From positions 215,223-279,222 of the forward strand of contig LADT01000053.1 of assembly GCA_000961765.1 (NCBI GenBank): a stretch of 64,000 nucleotides of DNA. The letters are read 5' to 3'. Of the stretch, positions 1 through 8,461 are shown in pieces (the first letter of the stretch is position 1; each line of letters starts with the position of its first letter). The notes beneath the pieces are model-generated. The model made no database searches. It was not told where the DNA came from and saw nothing but the letters and a program-made list of their open reading frames with translations. This stretch comes from Clostridiaceae bacterium BRH_c20a (lineage in GTDB: Bacteria; Bacillota; Peptococcia; Peptococcales; BICA1-8). Both the position numbers and the translations under genes were made by a program.

Positions 1-27
1 AAGAAAAAAAACGGGCAATACCCGTTT
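1..27 (-). terminator. Intrinsic terminator downstream of spo0F
   Basis: A 7-bp stem (AAACGGG/CCCGTTT, positions 9-27, loop CAATA) is followed on the minus strand by a T-rich tract (positions 1-8). It lies downstream of the leftward-reading spo0F-like gene and would end that transcript. Confidence 0.75.
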
Positions 28-122
28 GGTTATCGAAACACAAACCCCTGCGTATATAATAACAAATTACGGGGCATTTCTATTAGACGCTCAATATTCA
101 CCCAAAGCACGTCTACTGATCA

Positions 123-213
123 CTGGGCCCTGGGCCCTGGGCACTAGACACTGGGCTCTGGGCTCTAGACACTTGGCCCTGGGCTCTGGGCCCTCGGTCC
201 TGGGCTCTGGGCA
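123..213. repeat. Heptanucleotide tandem array, 13 units
   Basis: Thirteen contiguous 7-bp units can be laid out without gaps. The consensus is CTGGGCY, with variants CTAGACA, CTTGGCC and CTCGGTC. The register is exact although the units are degenerate. An open frame running through it gives a repetitive peptide and is an artefact of the repeat. It sits between spo0F and its terminator. Confidence 0.9.
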
Positions 214-226
214 ACTAAGCATATGT

Positions 227-616
227 TTACGCCAACATCACCCCACCACTATGCAACAGCTTGTCCACATAATTAATAAGGGCTTCTATATCAAAAGGTT
301 TAAGAACATAACCCTCTGCTCCACCTTTCTTTATTTGCTCAATAGTTTCCACTTCACCATAGGCAGTCATCATTACCACCATTATTTGTGGCATCTGCTC
401 TTTTATTTCATAAAGGGCTGTAATCCCATCCTTGGCCGGCATTTTGATATCCATTATTATTAGTCGGGGGTGTAATTCAAAGGCTTTTTTTACACCTTCA
501 TCTCCATTGGTTGCCGTAGCTATAGAATAGCCCATTTCGTTAAAGGCTGTGGATAATAAGGACCTAACCCCTAACTGGTCGTCAACAACCAATATGTCAA
601 GTTCTGTTTTGTCCAT
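227..616 (-). CDS. spo0F: Spo0F-like single-domain response regulator
   Basis: This 129-residue protein is a stand-alone receiver domain with no output domain, which matches the size of Spo0F, the phosphotransfer intermediate of the sporulation phosphorelay. The acidic pair is D12-D13, the phospho-acceptor is D56 in IIMDIKMP, the switch threonine is in MMTAYGE, and the lysine is in LKPFDI. The strings DDQLGVR, MTAYGE and KPFDI are very close to those known in Bacillus Spo0F. Start: ATG preceded by GGAGGG at a 5-base spacing. It follows the amidohydrolase gene by about 55 bases on the same strand and may be cotranscribed. No sensor kinase adjoins it, as is usual for orphan phosphorelay kinases. 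CheY is the main alternative, but the surrounding motifs favour Spo0F. Confidence 0.8.
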   Translation of the reverse strand: MDKTELDILVVDDQLGVRSLLSTAFNEMGYSIATATNGDEGVKKAFELHPRLIIMDIKMPAKDGITALYEIKEQMPQIMVVMMTAYGEVETIEQIKKGGAEGYVLKPFDIEALINYVDKLLHSGGVMLA

Positions 617-671
617 TTTTACCCTCCGCTTTTCATAGTTTCACTGTATGAGTTATTCGCTATGAATTACT

Positions 672-1844
672 TTACTCCTTTGAAGAATTATGACTAATTT
701 TGACATCATCTGTCGGACTACCATAGATTTTCTCACCATTAATAAAAATTTGCAGTGGCTTGCTTCTTATATCTAAAGGATGGTTATTCCATACTACCAG
801 ATCAGCATCTTTGCCCTTTTTGATACTGCCTAATCGATGACTTAGGTCTAAAATATGGGCCGGAGTTACAGTTAATGCTTTTAGAGCATCTTTTTCACTT
901 AAGCCTTCTTTTACAGCTAGTGCTGCACAAAGTGGCAAATATTGAACCGGTATGACAGGGTGATCGGTCATTAAAGCTACAGGCACACCAGCTGCAGCCA
1001 AAACTCCAGGAGTTTCAAAGGTTCGCTCCCCTAATTCAACTTTAGCTCTACTTGTTAATGATGGACCTACAACAACAGCCACTTGAGCATTTAAAAGCTC
1101 ATTAACTATTTTATGTCCTTCGGTACAATGCTCAATTACAAGCTTAACTCCAAACTCCTGGGCAATGCGAATGGCTGTTAAGATATCGTCAGCCCGATGG
1201 GCGTGTGCCCTTAGAGGAATCTGCCCCTCTAGTACCTTAACCATGTTTTCTTTTTTCAGGTCCCGCTCTCTGTCCGACTTTTTAGCATATGTTTGAGCAT
1301 CGACAAAAGCCTGTCTAAGCATTGCTGCTGTAGCCATACGGGTATGTGGCATTTTTTTCTGTTCGCTGTAAACCCGCTTAGGATTTTCACCCAAGGCAAT
1401 TTTTAAACCTGCTTCCTCCTTCACCACCATTTTGACAAAGGTCTTACCCCATACCTTTAAGACACAGACTAACCCCCCTATAACATTGGCACTGCCTGGG
1501 GTTATCATTACTGTTGTCACTCCACCTAAGAGAGCGTCTTTAAAGCCTAAGTCATTGGGGTTGATAGCATCTAAGGCTCTAAGCTGGGGTGTGAGGGGAT
1601 CGGTAATTTCATTGGTATCATCCCCCTCAATTTGATATATCTCTTCCGCTATACCTACATGGGTATGGGCATCAATAAAGCCGGGCAGCACAAATTTTCC
1701 CTGAACATCAAAAACTGAGGCTTCACTGGGAATACTTATTTGCTCACCGACCTCTAATATTTTGCCATCTCTAATCAGAATTGTACCCTGCTGATAATTT
1801 TTTTCTTCCATAGTTATTATTCGGGCATTAGTTAAAGCTAACAT
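672..1844 (-). CDS. Metal-dependent amidohydrolase (imidazolonepropionase/dihydroorotase-like)
   Basis: This 390-residue protein of the cyclic amidohydrolase superfamily would hydrolyse C-N bonds of an unknown substrate in the cytoplasm. The N-terminal beta-sandwich strand leads into the metal motif DAHTHVG (about residues 58-64). Further likely metal or active-site residues are in LRAHAHRADD, IEHCTEGH and LMTDHP, and the C-terminus GKDADLVVWNNHPLD closes the composite domain. Length and motif order fit the bacterial amidohydrolase group seen next to NIF3 in some Firmicutes. The ATG has AGGAG ten bases upstream, inside the end of the preceding NIF3-like gene, and the two frames overlap by 7 bp, so they are probably translationally coupled. 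The substrate cannot be assigned from sequence. Confidence 0.85.
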   Translation of the reverse strand: MLALTNARIITMEEKNYQQGTILIRDGKILEVGEQISIPSEASVFDVQGKFVLPGFIDAHTHVGIAEEIYQIEGDDTNEITDPLTPQLRALDAINPNDLGFKDALLGGVTTVMITPGSANVIGGLVCVLKVWGKTFVKMVVKEEAGLKIALGENPKRVYSEQKKMPHTRMATAAMLRQAFVDAQTYAKKSDRERDLKKENMVKVLEGQIPLRAHAHRADDILTAIRIAQEFGVKLVIEHCTEGHKIVNELLNAQVAVVVGPSLTSRAKVELGERTFETPGVLAAAGVPVALMTDHPVIPVQYLPLCAALAVKEGLSEKDALKALTVTPAHILDLSHRLGSIKKGKDADLVVWNNHPLDIRSKPLQIFINGEKIYGSPTDDVKISHNSSKE

Positions 1845-2662
1845 GTCTCTATTACTCCTGACATCCGCACGACTTCTAGGTTCTTTTCTTCTAAGGCCTT
1901 AATTACTAAATTTATACCGATGGAATCGCTGGCCATGTGCCCCGCCACAATAATATTGCCGATATTTTGTTCCTTAATAGCTTTTACTACATCATCTGGT
2001 ACATGCATAACAATAAGGGTGCCAACTCCTGCCTCAAAATAGGCCTTCATTACATCTTTTCCACCACCGGTACCTCCAGCCATAATTACAAAAACCTTGC
2101 CGGCATAGCTTTTTTCTAAGCCCACCCGAACCTTTGGTCCAGCACAGGTATTTTTATATTCCGGTATTTCTAAAAGGTAATCCAAAACATCTTTAACTAA
2201 AGCCTGTGGCTTATCCCCGAGCTTATCGTCTAAATATTGTTGCAGATAGTCCTCAACTAAAAAATCAGCTGGGGAATGAATAGCTATAAAGGGCATATTT
2301 AAAAGTTTGGCTGCAGTTGCCGCTTTATCATAATTTGTCACATGCATATTACGGTCAACCTGTTCTTTTCTTTCCGCTAGAACCTTTTGTGCTTTATTAA
2401 TAGGTACCCCAGCTTCTACCATACGGTCAATTTGATTATCCATCACTTTATACAAGTCTACTTTATGCACTGAATGGGGATGGTGAGTAATGACACAGTC
2501 AAAGCCTAACTGTTTGGCCAGCATGATTTCTGCTGTATCTATGTCAATCCCAAAGGCTATTTTTTTTATGTTTTGACCTGATACAATAACACCACTATCG
2601 GCAGGTGCCTCTTCTAAACCAGCAGCCTTTAAGGCTAGGTTGAAGATTTGTTCGGTATTCAT
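1838..2662 (-). CDS. NIF3-like dinuclear metal-centre protein
   Basis: This 274-residue protein belongs to the NIF3/YqfO/YbgI family, hexameric proteins with a dimetal site whose cellular role is still debated; some members have GTP cyclohydrolase-like activity. The metal-binding THHPHSVHK near residue 60 and a later histidine in IVAGHMASDSIGI fit the family. The glycine-rich IMAGGTGGGKD is notable. It is shorter than the Bacillus form because it lacks the inserted central domain. Start: ATG with GGAGG seven bases upstream. It overlaps the amidohydrolase downstream by 7 bp. The upstream intergenic region is filled with repeats rather than a clear promoter. Confidence 0.85.
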   Translation of the reverse strand: MNTEQIFNLALKAAGLEEAPADSGVIVSGQNIKKIAFGIDIDTAEIMLAKQLGFDCVITHHPHSVHKVDLYKVMDNQIDRMVEAGVPINKAQKVLAERKEQVDRNMHVTNYDKAATAAKLLNMPFIAIHSPADFLVEDYLQQYLDDKLGDKPQALVKDVLDYLLEIPEYKNTCAGPKVRVGLEKSYAGKVFVIMAGGTGGGKDVMKAYFEAGVGTLIVMHVPDDVVKAIKEQNIGNIIVAGHMASDSIGINLVIKALEEKNLEVVRMSGVIETC

Positions 2663-2696
2663 TGTTTTACCTCCGTTTCTATGTGGATAATATTTG

Positions 2697-2860
2697 GGGT
2701 GGTCACCAGTGTTCAGTGCCCAGTGCTCGGTGTCCTGTGTCCAGAACAGACATTTCTTTTAGGATAGCTTTTACGTCTGACAAGTACTAATGGGTTGAGA
2801 TATTGCGTCTGACAATACTTCCGGGTGAATATTGTACGTCTGACACAATCATTGCATGCT
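2697..2860. repeat. Heptamer-like CAGTGYYC block plus three GCGTCTGAC repeat units
   Basis: Positions 2708-2745 carry degenerate CAGTGTTC/CAGTGCCC/CAGTGCTC units. Positions 2773-2850 carry three copies of the GTCTGAC core spaced about 30-35 bases apart, with the intervening TACTTCYGGGTGAATATTG segment. Together with the GC-rich element at 2925-2966 these occupy most of the 378 bases between the NIF3-like gene and tex. Confidence 0.8.
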
Positions 2861-2924
2861 TATTCTGATAGTGTTTCAAGCTGAACTCATCTTTCCCAAA
2901 AAAACTAACCATTCCTTTTCTTTT

Positions 2925-2966
2925 ACCGTGTTTATCCGTGTGCCCCGGAGGGGCCCGTGGTTAAAT
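2925..2966 (+). repeat. 40-bp GC-rich interspersed element, copy 1
   Basis: The element reads ACCGTGTTTATCCGTG, then a small hairpin GCCCC-gga-GGGGC, then CCGTGGTTAAAT. Further copies are near 35728 (inverted), 35821, 40546 and 57089 (partial). All are intergenic. Confidence 0.85.
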
Positions 2967-3040
2967 ATTGCATTTGTTTTTTCCTGTAGCACTGTAGCAC
3001 AGTAGAACTGTAGAACTGACCCTCGGAATTCACCCCATAG

Positions 3041-5188
3041 CTAAACCCGCATTGTTAACGAAACTCTTCCTCTGTTCACATCTACCTCTAAAACCTTTAC
3101 TTTAACAATATCCCCTACCGCTACTATTTCCATTGGATGCTTAATATATTTTTCACCTAATTGGGAAATGTGGACAAGACCGTCCTGTTTCACACCAATA
3201 TCTACAAAAGCACCGAAATCGACTACATTTCTGACTGTTCCCTGCAGCTCCATACCGGGTTTAAGATCTTCCATTGTCAAGATATCAGTGCGGAATAAGG
3301 GTGGGGGAAGCTCCTCCCTCGGGTCCCGACCCGGCTTTTGTAAGGCCTCAACAATATCCTTAAGGGTTGGTTCGCCAACACTTAATGTATCTGCCATTTG
3401 TTTGATATCTACTTTACTTAACTCCGTGCGTATTTCCTTTATCTTATCGGAATTTAATTCTTTTAAGCTGAAACCTAATAAAACCAGCAGCTTTTCTGCC
3501 GCTTCATAGGATTCGGGATGCACTGAGGTATTATCTAAAGGATTAATGCCATCGGCTATTCGAATAAAACCAGCACATTGAACAAAAGCCTTTTGACCCA
3601 GCCTTGGTACCTTGAGTAACTGTTCCCTTTTAGTTAACTTACCTATTTCTTCCCGAAACTTTACAATTCCATCAGCAGTAGATTTAGTTAGCCCAGCTAC
3701 GTACTGCAGTAGTGCACTAGAGGCTGTATTAACCTCAACACCGACGGAGTTAACACAGGATTCAACAACTCCTGTTAGAGATTCATCAAGTCGTTTAGGT
3801 GCAACATCATGCTGGTACTGCCCTACTCCTACTGCTTTTGGCTCAATCTTAACCAATTCAGCTAAGGGGTCTTGCAGTCTTCGGGCTATGGAAACCGCAC
3901 TCCTTAAAGATAAATCATACTCTGGGAATTCCTCCTTAGCCAGTTTCGAAGCAGAATAAACAGAAGCACCTGCCTCAGAGACAATAATGTACTGTAGGGG
4001 TATCACCAGCTCCTTTACTAAATCTGCTGCTAAAAACTCACTTTCCCTTGACGCTGTACCGTTACCGATAGCAATAATATCAGCTTTCCATTTTTTCACA
4101 AGGCTTGCCATTAATTCAAGAGCTTCTTTTCTTTTGTTCTGGGGAGGATGAGGATACATGACACTAATTTCCAAAACTTTTCCCGTCTCATCTACAACAG
4201 CCAGCTTACAGCCGGTGCGAAATCCAGGGTCCACGCCCAAAACTACTTTTCCCTTTACAGGGGATTGCAAAAGAAGGTTATGCAGATTTTTGGCAAAGAC
4301 TTTTATTGCTTGCTCTTCACCGGTAGTTGTTAACTCATTTCTAATCTCCCTTTCAATAGCAGGAGCAATTAGCCGCTTAAGGCTGTCCTTGATTGCCTCC
4401 GTTAAAATAAACTGACATTCTTTTGCCCCTTGACCTAAATATTTTTCATTCATTTTTTCTACTATCTTTTCATCTGGCTGCAAAATTTTAACCTGCAATG
4501 CTTTTTCCTTTTCACCTCTATTAACAGCTAAAATCCGGTGGGGAGGGATCTTTTTTATAGGTTCCTGATATTCATAATACATCTCATAGGGTGTCACAGC
4601 TTTTGGATCAACTGCCTTTGAGCTAATTAAGCCTTCCATCCAGACCAGATTTCTAACAGTTTTTCTTATTTCTGCATCATCAGCTACAATTTCTGCTACG
4701 ATATCCTGAGCTCCTTGGATAGCTTCCTCAATACTGGCTACTCCCAGTTCAGGATTAATAAAGCCTTCTGCCAGCTGCCTCGGTTCCTCCTGTGTTTTAT
4801 TATCTAAAAACAGGAGCGCCAAGGGTTCTAGACCCTTTTCCTTAGCCACACTTGCCCTAGTCTTTCGTTTAGGCCGGTAGGGAAGGTATAGATCTTCCAC
4901 TTCTTGCAAAATTTGGGCAGCATTTATGGCCTTTTCCAGCTCAGGGGTGAGCTTTTCCTGCTCTTTAATAGAATTAATAACTTCTTCTTTTCTTTTGGCT
5001 AGATTCCGTATATATCCCAGCCGATCTACCAACTGTCTTAAAACAGTTTCATCCATTTCTCCCGTCATTTCTTTACGATAACGGGCAATAAAGGGAATTG
5101 TATTCCCCTCATCCAAAAGTTCTATTGTTCTAACTATCTTACTTTGAGGCCAATTTAATTCCTTGGCCAACTGCTCGGTATGATTCAT
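3041..5188 (-). CDS. tex: Tex-family RNA-binding transcription accessory protein
   Basis: At 715 residues this is the usual length for Tex, an S1-domain protein that binds nucleic acid and affects transcription and RNA handling. The helical N-terminal region contains IPFIARYRKEMTG. A RuvC/YqgF-like nuclease-fold domain begins at VVLGVDPGFRTGCK (about 317-330). Helix-hairpin-helix segments follow (SSALLQYVAGL, VPRLGQKAFVQCAGF), and the C-terminal S1 domain (about 642-715) contains GTVRNVVDFGAFVDIG. The start ATG is preceded by AAGGAGAAATGA. It is flanked on both sides by repeat-rich intergenic DNA, so it is probably monocistronic. Identification is secure from domain order and length. Confidence 0.96.
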   Translation of the reverse strand: MNHTEQLAKELNWPQSKIVRTIELLDEGNTIPFIARYRKEMTGEMDETVLRQLVDRLGYIRNLAKRKEEVINSIKEQEKLTPELEKAINAAQILQEVEDLYLPYRPKRKTRASVAKEKGLEPLALLFLDNKTQEEPRQLAEGFINPELGVASIEEAIQGAQDIVAEIVADDAEIRKTVRNLVWMEGLISSKAVDPKAVTPYEMYYEYQEPIKKIPPHRILAVNRGEKEKALQVKILQPDEKIVEKMNEKYLGQGAKECQFILTEAIKDSLKRLIAPAIEREIRNELTTTGEEQAIKVFAKNLHNLLLQSPVKGKVVLGVDPGFRTGCKLAVVDETGKVLEISVMYPHPPQNKRKEALELMASLVKKWKADIIAIGNGTASRESEFLAADLVKELVIPLQYIIVSEAGASVYSASKLAKEEFPEYDLSLRSAVSIARRLQDPLAELVKIEPKAVGVGQYQHDVAPKRLDESLTGVVESCVNSVGVEVNTASSALLQYVAGLTKSTADGIVKFREEIGKLTKREQLLKVPRLGQKAFVQCAGFIRIADGINPLDNTSVHPESYEAAEKLLVLLGFSLKELNSDKIKEIRTELSKVDIKQMADTLSVGEPTLKDIVEALQKPGRDPREELPPPLFRTDILTMEDLKPGMELQGTVRNVVDFGAFVDIGVKQDGLVHISQLGEKYIKHPMEIVAVGDIVKVKVLEVDVNRGRVSLTMRV

Positions 5189-5207
5189 TTCATTTCTCCT
5201 TCATAGT

Positions 5208-5602
5208 GAATATATTAGGTCTGCTCTACTTAAGGGTGAACATATTGCGTCTGACAATACTCATGGGTTGAGATGTTGCGTCTGCTTTACTTCTGGGTCT
5301 AGCTTATGCGTCTGACAATACTTCTGGGCGAATATTGTGCGTCTGATAAAACCCGTGCCCGGTGACCAGTGCTCAGTGTCCAAAAAACAAGGTTAAGGTT
5401 AGACTAAGATTCCGCTACGCTAGATTAAGATTTCGCTTCGCTAGATTAAGTACCGAGCACCGATCCCCGACCCAACACTATATCATTCAATGCCCGTGTC
5501 AGACGCAATAAATTGGCTACCTGGTAAATCAGACGCATTAAGTTGACCACAAAGTAGTTGTCAGATGCAATAGCTAGACCCGTGAGTATGTCGACCCGTG
5601 AG
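5208..5602. repeat. Composite intergenic repeat element, copy A
   Basis: The left part (about 5215-5345) holds GCGTCTGAC-type units in forward orientation about 30-31 bp apart. The centre (about 5391-5510) holds GGTTAAGG, CCGCTACGCTAGATTAAG, TTCGCTTCGCTAGATTAAG, then GTACCGAGCACCGATCCCCG. The right part (5500-5600) holds the same 30-bp units in reverse orientation (GTCAGACGC). The same layout recurs near 11.6 and 17.2 kb. The open frame crossing it has no coding character. Confidence 0.85.
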
Positions 5603-6598
5603 CTAAAATGCTGTCCTAATTGTTCCAATTACTTCATCTCGGAAATTCCTAATCTGCGGGTGATAGTAAGCCTTCAGTGCCTCTTTATCTTGTTCGGTTA
5701 AAATACCTAATTCATCTAAAACCTTAAGCACAACAGGGGCTAAAGCTCGTGCTCCTCCATCCTCAATTTTAACGGCTATTCCTAGACCTTCTTTAGGAAG
5801 TCCTACACAAAAAATACCTTCTGTGCCGTCTTTCGCTATCCCTTTATCACCTAATTGTTCTAATAAAACTGTGGTAAAACGACCGGTACCAGCTACTAAC
5901 TGGGGATAATTAACCATCGCATTACTTAGCCTTTGGCAAGCTTCCTGTCTTTTAAGGCTATATTTATCAGACCGGGCAAAATTGGCATAAGCTAAAGCCA
6001 TAGCCCTAATCGGCATAGCAAATACCGGCACACCACAGCCGTCAATCCCTATTTTGATTTCTCCTTTTTCCACCTCTGCAAATTCTGCCATAGTTTCTAA
6101 CATAATCTGTTGGACAGGATGCTCTAGGATGTAATAATCCTTTAAACTCATTTTTTCATGCACAGCAATAGAGAGCATGCCTGCATGCTTCCCAGAGCAA
6201 GGGCAATGAATTGGACCCGGTTTAATATTTTCTAAGAGCATATTATTGACTGTTGGTTTATGTAAAGGCCGAGTTGTACCACACAATAAATTACTATTAT
6301 CCAAACCTATTTTGCTTAATATTCCCTTTACTGCTTCCTGATGTTCAAGCTCACCACTGTGGGAAGAGGTGATTACAGCCAGTTCCCGTTCATTAAATCC
6401 GAAATGTAGAGCAGCGCCACGTTCTAGGACAGGAACAGCCTGCATGGGTTTAGCAGCGGAACGGATAAAGGTGCAGTAATTGGGATTTCCCACGGAATAA
6501 ATAGTATTACCCCTATTATCAACTACGGCTAAAACACCTCTGTGAACACTTTCTACCATATCATTGCGGGTAACTTCAATCAATTTACTTATTTCCAT
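5603..6598 (-). CDS. Asparaginase-II family protein
   Basis: This 331-residue protein matches the family named for thermolabile L-asparaginases (asparaginase II, Pfam Asparaginase_II), which hydrolyse L-asparagine to aspartate and ammonia or act as related amidases. Recognisable segments are VESVHRG, FIRSAAKPMQAVP, ITSSHSGELEHQ, CPCSGKHAGML and GIDGCGVPVFAMP. An upstream in-frame ATG exists at 6631, but the ATG at 6598 has AAAGGAG about 12 bases upstream and gives the family's usual N-terminus (MEISKLIEVTRNDMVES). It overlaps the end of the preceding amidotransferase-like gene by 14 bp, so the two are probably coupled in an amide or gamma-glutamyl catabolic pair. Confidence 0.85.
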   Translation of the reverse strand: MEISKLIEVTRNDMVESVHRGVLAVVDNRGNTIYSVGNPNYCTFIRSAAKPMQAVPVLERGAALHFGFNERELAVITSSHSGELEHQEAVKGILSKIGLDNSNLLCGTTRPLHKPTVNNMLLENIKPGPIHCPCSGKHAGMLSIAVHEKMSLKDYYILEHPVQQIMLETMAEFAEVEKGEIKIGIDGCGVPVFAMPIRAMALAYANFARSDKYSLKRQEACQRLSNAMVNYPQLVAGTGRFTTVLLEQLGDKGIAKDGTEGIFCVGLPKEGLGIAVKIEDGGARALAPVVLKVLDELGILTEQDKEALKAYYHPQIRNFRDEVIGTIRTAF

Positions 6599-7316
6599 TA
6601 CAATTAGGTAGCTCCTTTCGAGTTCTTGCACAGCTAATCAGAAACTCAAACAATAACCTTGATGCTTCATCTCGATTCCAGGAGCATTCCGGATGCCACT
6701 GAACACCGATTATTATCTTTTCAGGATTACTGCTTTCAATAGCCTCGATTAGCCCATCGTCACTCCAGGCAACCTTATTCAAACCCACTCCCAGATCTTT
6801 TACCGACTGATGATGAAAGCTGTTTACTTTAATCCTATTCTTACCTATTATTTTAAAAAGTAATGAACTCTCACTTATCTCAACCTCATGATAAGGAGCC
6901 CATTTAGGTGCCTTTTGGTCATGCTCTTGACTAGTAATTCCAGCTATATCCTGATTAATGTTGCCTCCTGCAGCAATATTTAAGATTTGTATTCCCCGGC
7001 ATATCCCTAAAGCAGGCTTAATACCCTCTAAGGCTCTCTTAGCTAAAGATACTTCAAAATTATCTCTAATTGGAGTAATTTCCTTTATTCCTCGTTGGGG
7101 ACTCTCACCAAAAAAACCAGGGTCGATATCACTGCCCCCGGAAAAAATAAGGCCATCAACTAGATTATACACTTTTTCAACCAGACTAATATCCACTGAG
7201 GGAAGGATTAACGGAACCCCCCCTAAGGCTTCTACTGCCTGCACATAGTAGTCAGTCAAAGAATGCTTCTCCTCTAAATTATTAAACCCTGCAGTAATCC
7301 CAATAATGGGCTGCAT
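6585..7316 (-). CDS. Gamma-glutamyl-gamma-aminobutyrate hydrolase-like (peptidase C26)
   Basis: This 243-residue class I glutamine-amidotransferase-fold hydrolase resembles PuuD/YvdE-type gamma-glutamyl hydrolases. The nucleophile elbow is LGICRGIQILNIAAGG, with cysteine in GICRG. The histidine and glutamate of the triad are in GVQWHPECS. FSGGSDIDP is the typical upstream loop. A GTG nine codons upstream is possible, but AAGGAG with 8-base spacing marks the ATG at 7316. It is coupled to the asparaginase-like gene, so release of glutamate or ammonia from gamma-glutamyl amides is a reasonable inference; the exact substrate is unknown. Confidence 0.85.
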   Translation of the reverse strand: MQPIIGITAGFNNLEEKHSLTDYYVQAVEALGGVPLILPSVDISLVEKVYNLVDGLIFSGGSDIDPGFFGESPQRGIKEITPIRDNFEVSLAKRALEGIKPALGICRGIQILNIAAGGNINQDIAGITSQEHDQKAPKWAPYHEVEISESSLLFKIIGKNRIKVNSFHHQSVKDLGVGLNKVAWSDDGLIEAIESSNPEKIIIGVQWHPECSWNRDEASRLLFEFLISCARTRKELPNCNGNK

Positions 7317-7395
7317 ACCCCCCACTCCTTCCATAGGAATCACGAAATCATTTGCCTACCATATAATAGTAATGATTTTTTCCTAATATTACAAT

Positions 7396-7422
7396 AAAAA
7401 AAGAGCCTCTTGGCTCTTTTTT
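7396..7422. terminator. Terminator with A/T tracts on both sides
   Basis: The hairpin AAAAGAGCC-tctt-GGCTCTTTT is flanked by A and T tracts. It lies downstream of mazF on the minus strand and upstream of the gamma-glutamyl hydrolase gene, separating the two operons. Confidence 0.85.
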
Positions 7423-7424
7423 AG

Positions 7425-7690
7425 GTTTCACTTCGTTAGGTTAAGGTTTCGCTCCACTATGTTCCGCTAGGTTAAGTAATAACCTGAATAGCAATGAGGA
7501 CACACCTCTTTTTATGTCCTGCCTTGAATCAAAGGAATGTCCCCACGTTTTTTTATGTATTAAAATCTAGCGAAGCGAAATCTTAATCCTAATCCTAATC
7601 CTAATCCTAATCTTAATCTTAGTCTTAGTCTTAGTCTTAACCTTAACCTTATTTAACCTCAACCTCAACCTGTCCCTTTAGGGACATCCC
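7425..7690. repeat. Degenerate TTAACC/CCTAAT hexamer array with CTAGCGAAGCGAAA boxes
   Basis: After a short TTTCGCTCC/GTTAGG stretch (7425-7475), positions 7566-7670 are continuous 6-bp repeats that drift from CTTAAT to CCTAAT, CTTAGT, CTTAAC and CTCAAC. They begin with CTAGCGAAGCGAAATC. A small stem GTCCCTTTAGGGAC follows at 7672-7685. No coding sequence is seen in the 386 bases between 7317 and 7702 apart from the terminator. Confidence 0.8.
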
Positions 7691-7702
7691 GTCAGGGACA
7701 CC

Positions 7703-8056
7703 TTACAAATCAACCAATCCCATACTTATCTCTAAGGCGTGGTTTATCTTCTTCATCAGCTTATCGTCCACACTACTTACTTTTTCTTTTAGACGGCGCT
7801 TGTCTATGGTTCTAACCTGTTCGGCTAAGACTACCGAGTCTTTAGCCAAACCGCCCTCTTCTGCTGATATTTCCACATGGGTAGGAATCTTTGCTTTACT
7901 GATTTGACTGGTAATCGCCGCCACAATAGTAGTAGGACTGTATTGATTACCTATATCATTTTGTACTATTAGAACAGGGCGTACTCCACCCTGCTCCGAA
8001 CCCACTACAGGGCTTAATTCCGCAAAAAAAATATCCCCACGCTTTACTGTTACCAT
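7703..8056 (-). CDS. mazF: MazF/PemK-type endoribonuclease toxin
   Basis: This 117-residue protein has the MazF (EndoA/NdoA) fold, a sequence-specific mRNA interferase. The N-terminal motif [20 protein letters not shown] and the following RPVLIVQND and TIVAAITSQ are diagnostic. The conserved arginine in GGVRPVL and threonine in AITSQ match catalytic positions known for the family. It lies 5 bp downstream of its antitoxin and ends the alr-mazE-mazF order common in Bacillus and Clostridia. It is expected to be held inactive by the ribbon-helix-helix antitoxin and autoregulated by the complex. Confidence 0.95.
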   Translation of the reverse strand: MVTVKRGDIFFAELSPVVGSEQGGVRPVLIVQNDIGNQYSPTTIVAAITSQISKAKIPTHVEISAEEGGLAKDSVVLAEQVRTIDKRRLKEKVSSVDDKLMKKINHALEISMGLVDL

Positions 8057-8061
8057 ATCAT

Positions 8062-8331
8062 CTACACTCCAAGTGCCTTATCAAATAAGACCTGTACTTC
8101 ATCCTCACTATTTAAGCCTTCATAGGCCAAAGCCAAATTTATAGAAGCCATCTCCAGATAGCCTATCCGCATCTGTTCTCTCAAGTATCTTCTTTTCCTC
8201 TCTTCTATATATAGTTTCATAGCCTCCCTGATAAATTCACTGCGGTTTTTTTTCTCGAGGGCAACGATTCCGTCAACCTCTTCAAGTAAATTATCAGGCA
8301 ATGAAATCATTATCCTTTTTAAATCAGACAC
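8062..8331 (-). CDS. mazE: MazE/EndoAI-type ribbon-helix-helix antitoxin
   Basis: This 89-residue protein has an N-terminal ribbon-helix-helix ([19 protein letters not shown] followed by [15 protein letters not shown]) and an acidic C-terminal tail that would block MazF. The GTG at 8331 is chosen because GGGAGG sits at the right distance and the family starts just before the beta strand. A longer frame to 8379 would add 16 residues with no ribosome site. It lies directly upstream of mazF and downstream of alr. Confidence 0.9.
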   Translation of the reverse strand: MSDLKRIMISLPDNLLEEVDGIVALEKKNRSEFIREAMKLYIEERKRRYLREQMRIGYLEMASINLALAYEGLNSEDEVQVLFDKALGV

Positions 8332-8461
8332 TATTCTACCCCTCCCAAGCATCAACGAAAAAAAGCTTGCCGTACACACTAAATGCTATATCATTATATA
8401 TATTATTTACTACAAAAGTCAATGAAATACCTGCTATACTTTCCTCTTCTAGTATGGTATT

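Noticed and set aside
26..463. Plus-strand frame over the heptamer array
   Set aside because: Its repetitive peptide comes only from the 7-bp repeat, and it runs antisense to the Spo0F-like gene.
5446..5628. Minus-strand frame inside the composite element
   Set aside because: It is made of repeat units and overlaps the asparaginase gene end. No ribosome site.
7425..7690. Telomere-like TTAACC tract
   Set aside because: Hexamers are internal, short and degenerate, and occur at many loci in a chromosome-type context; no linear-end structure is seen.
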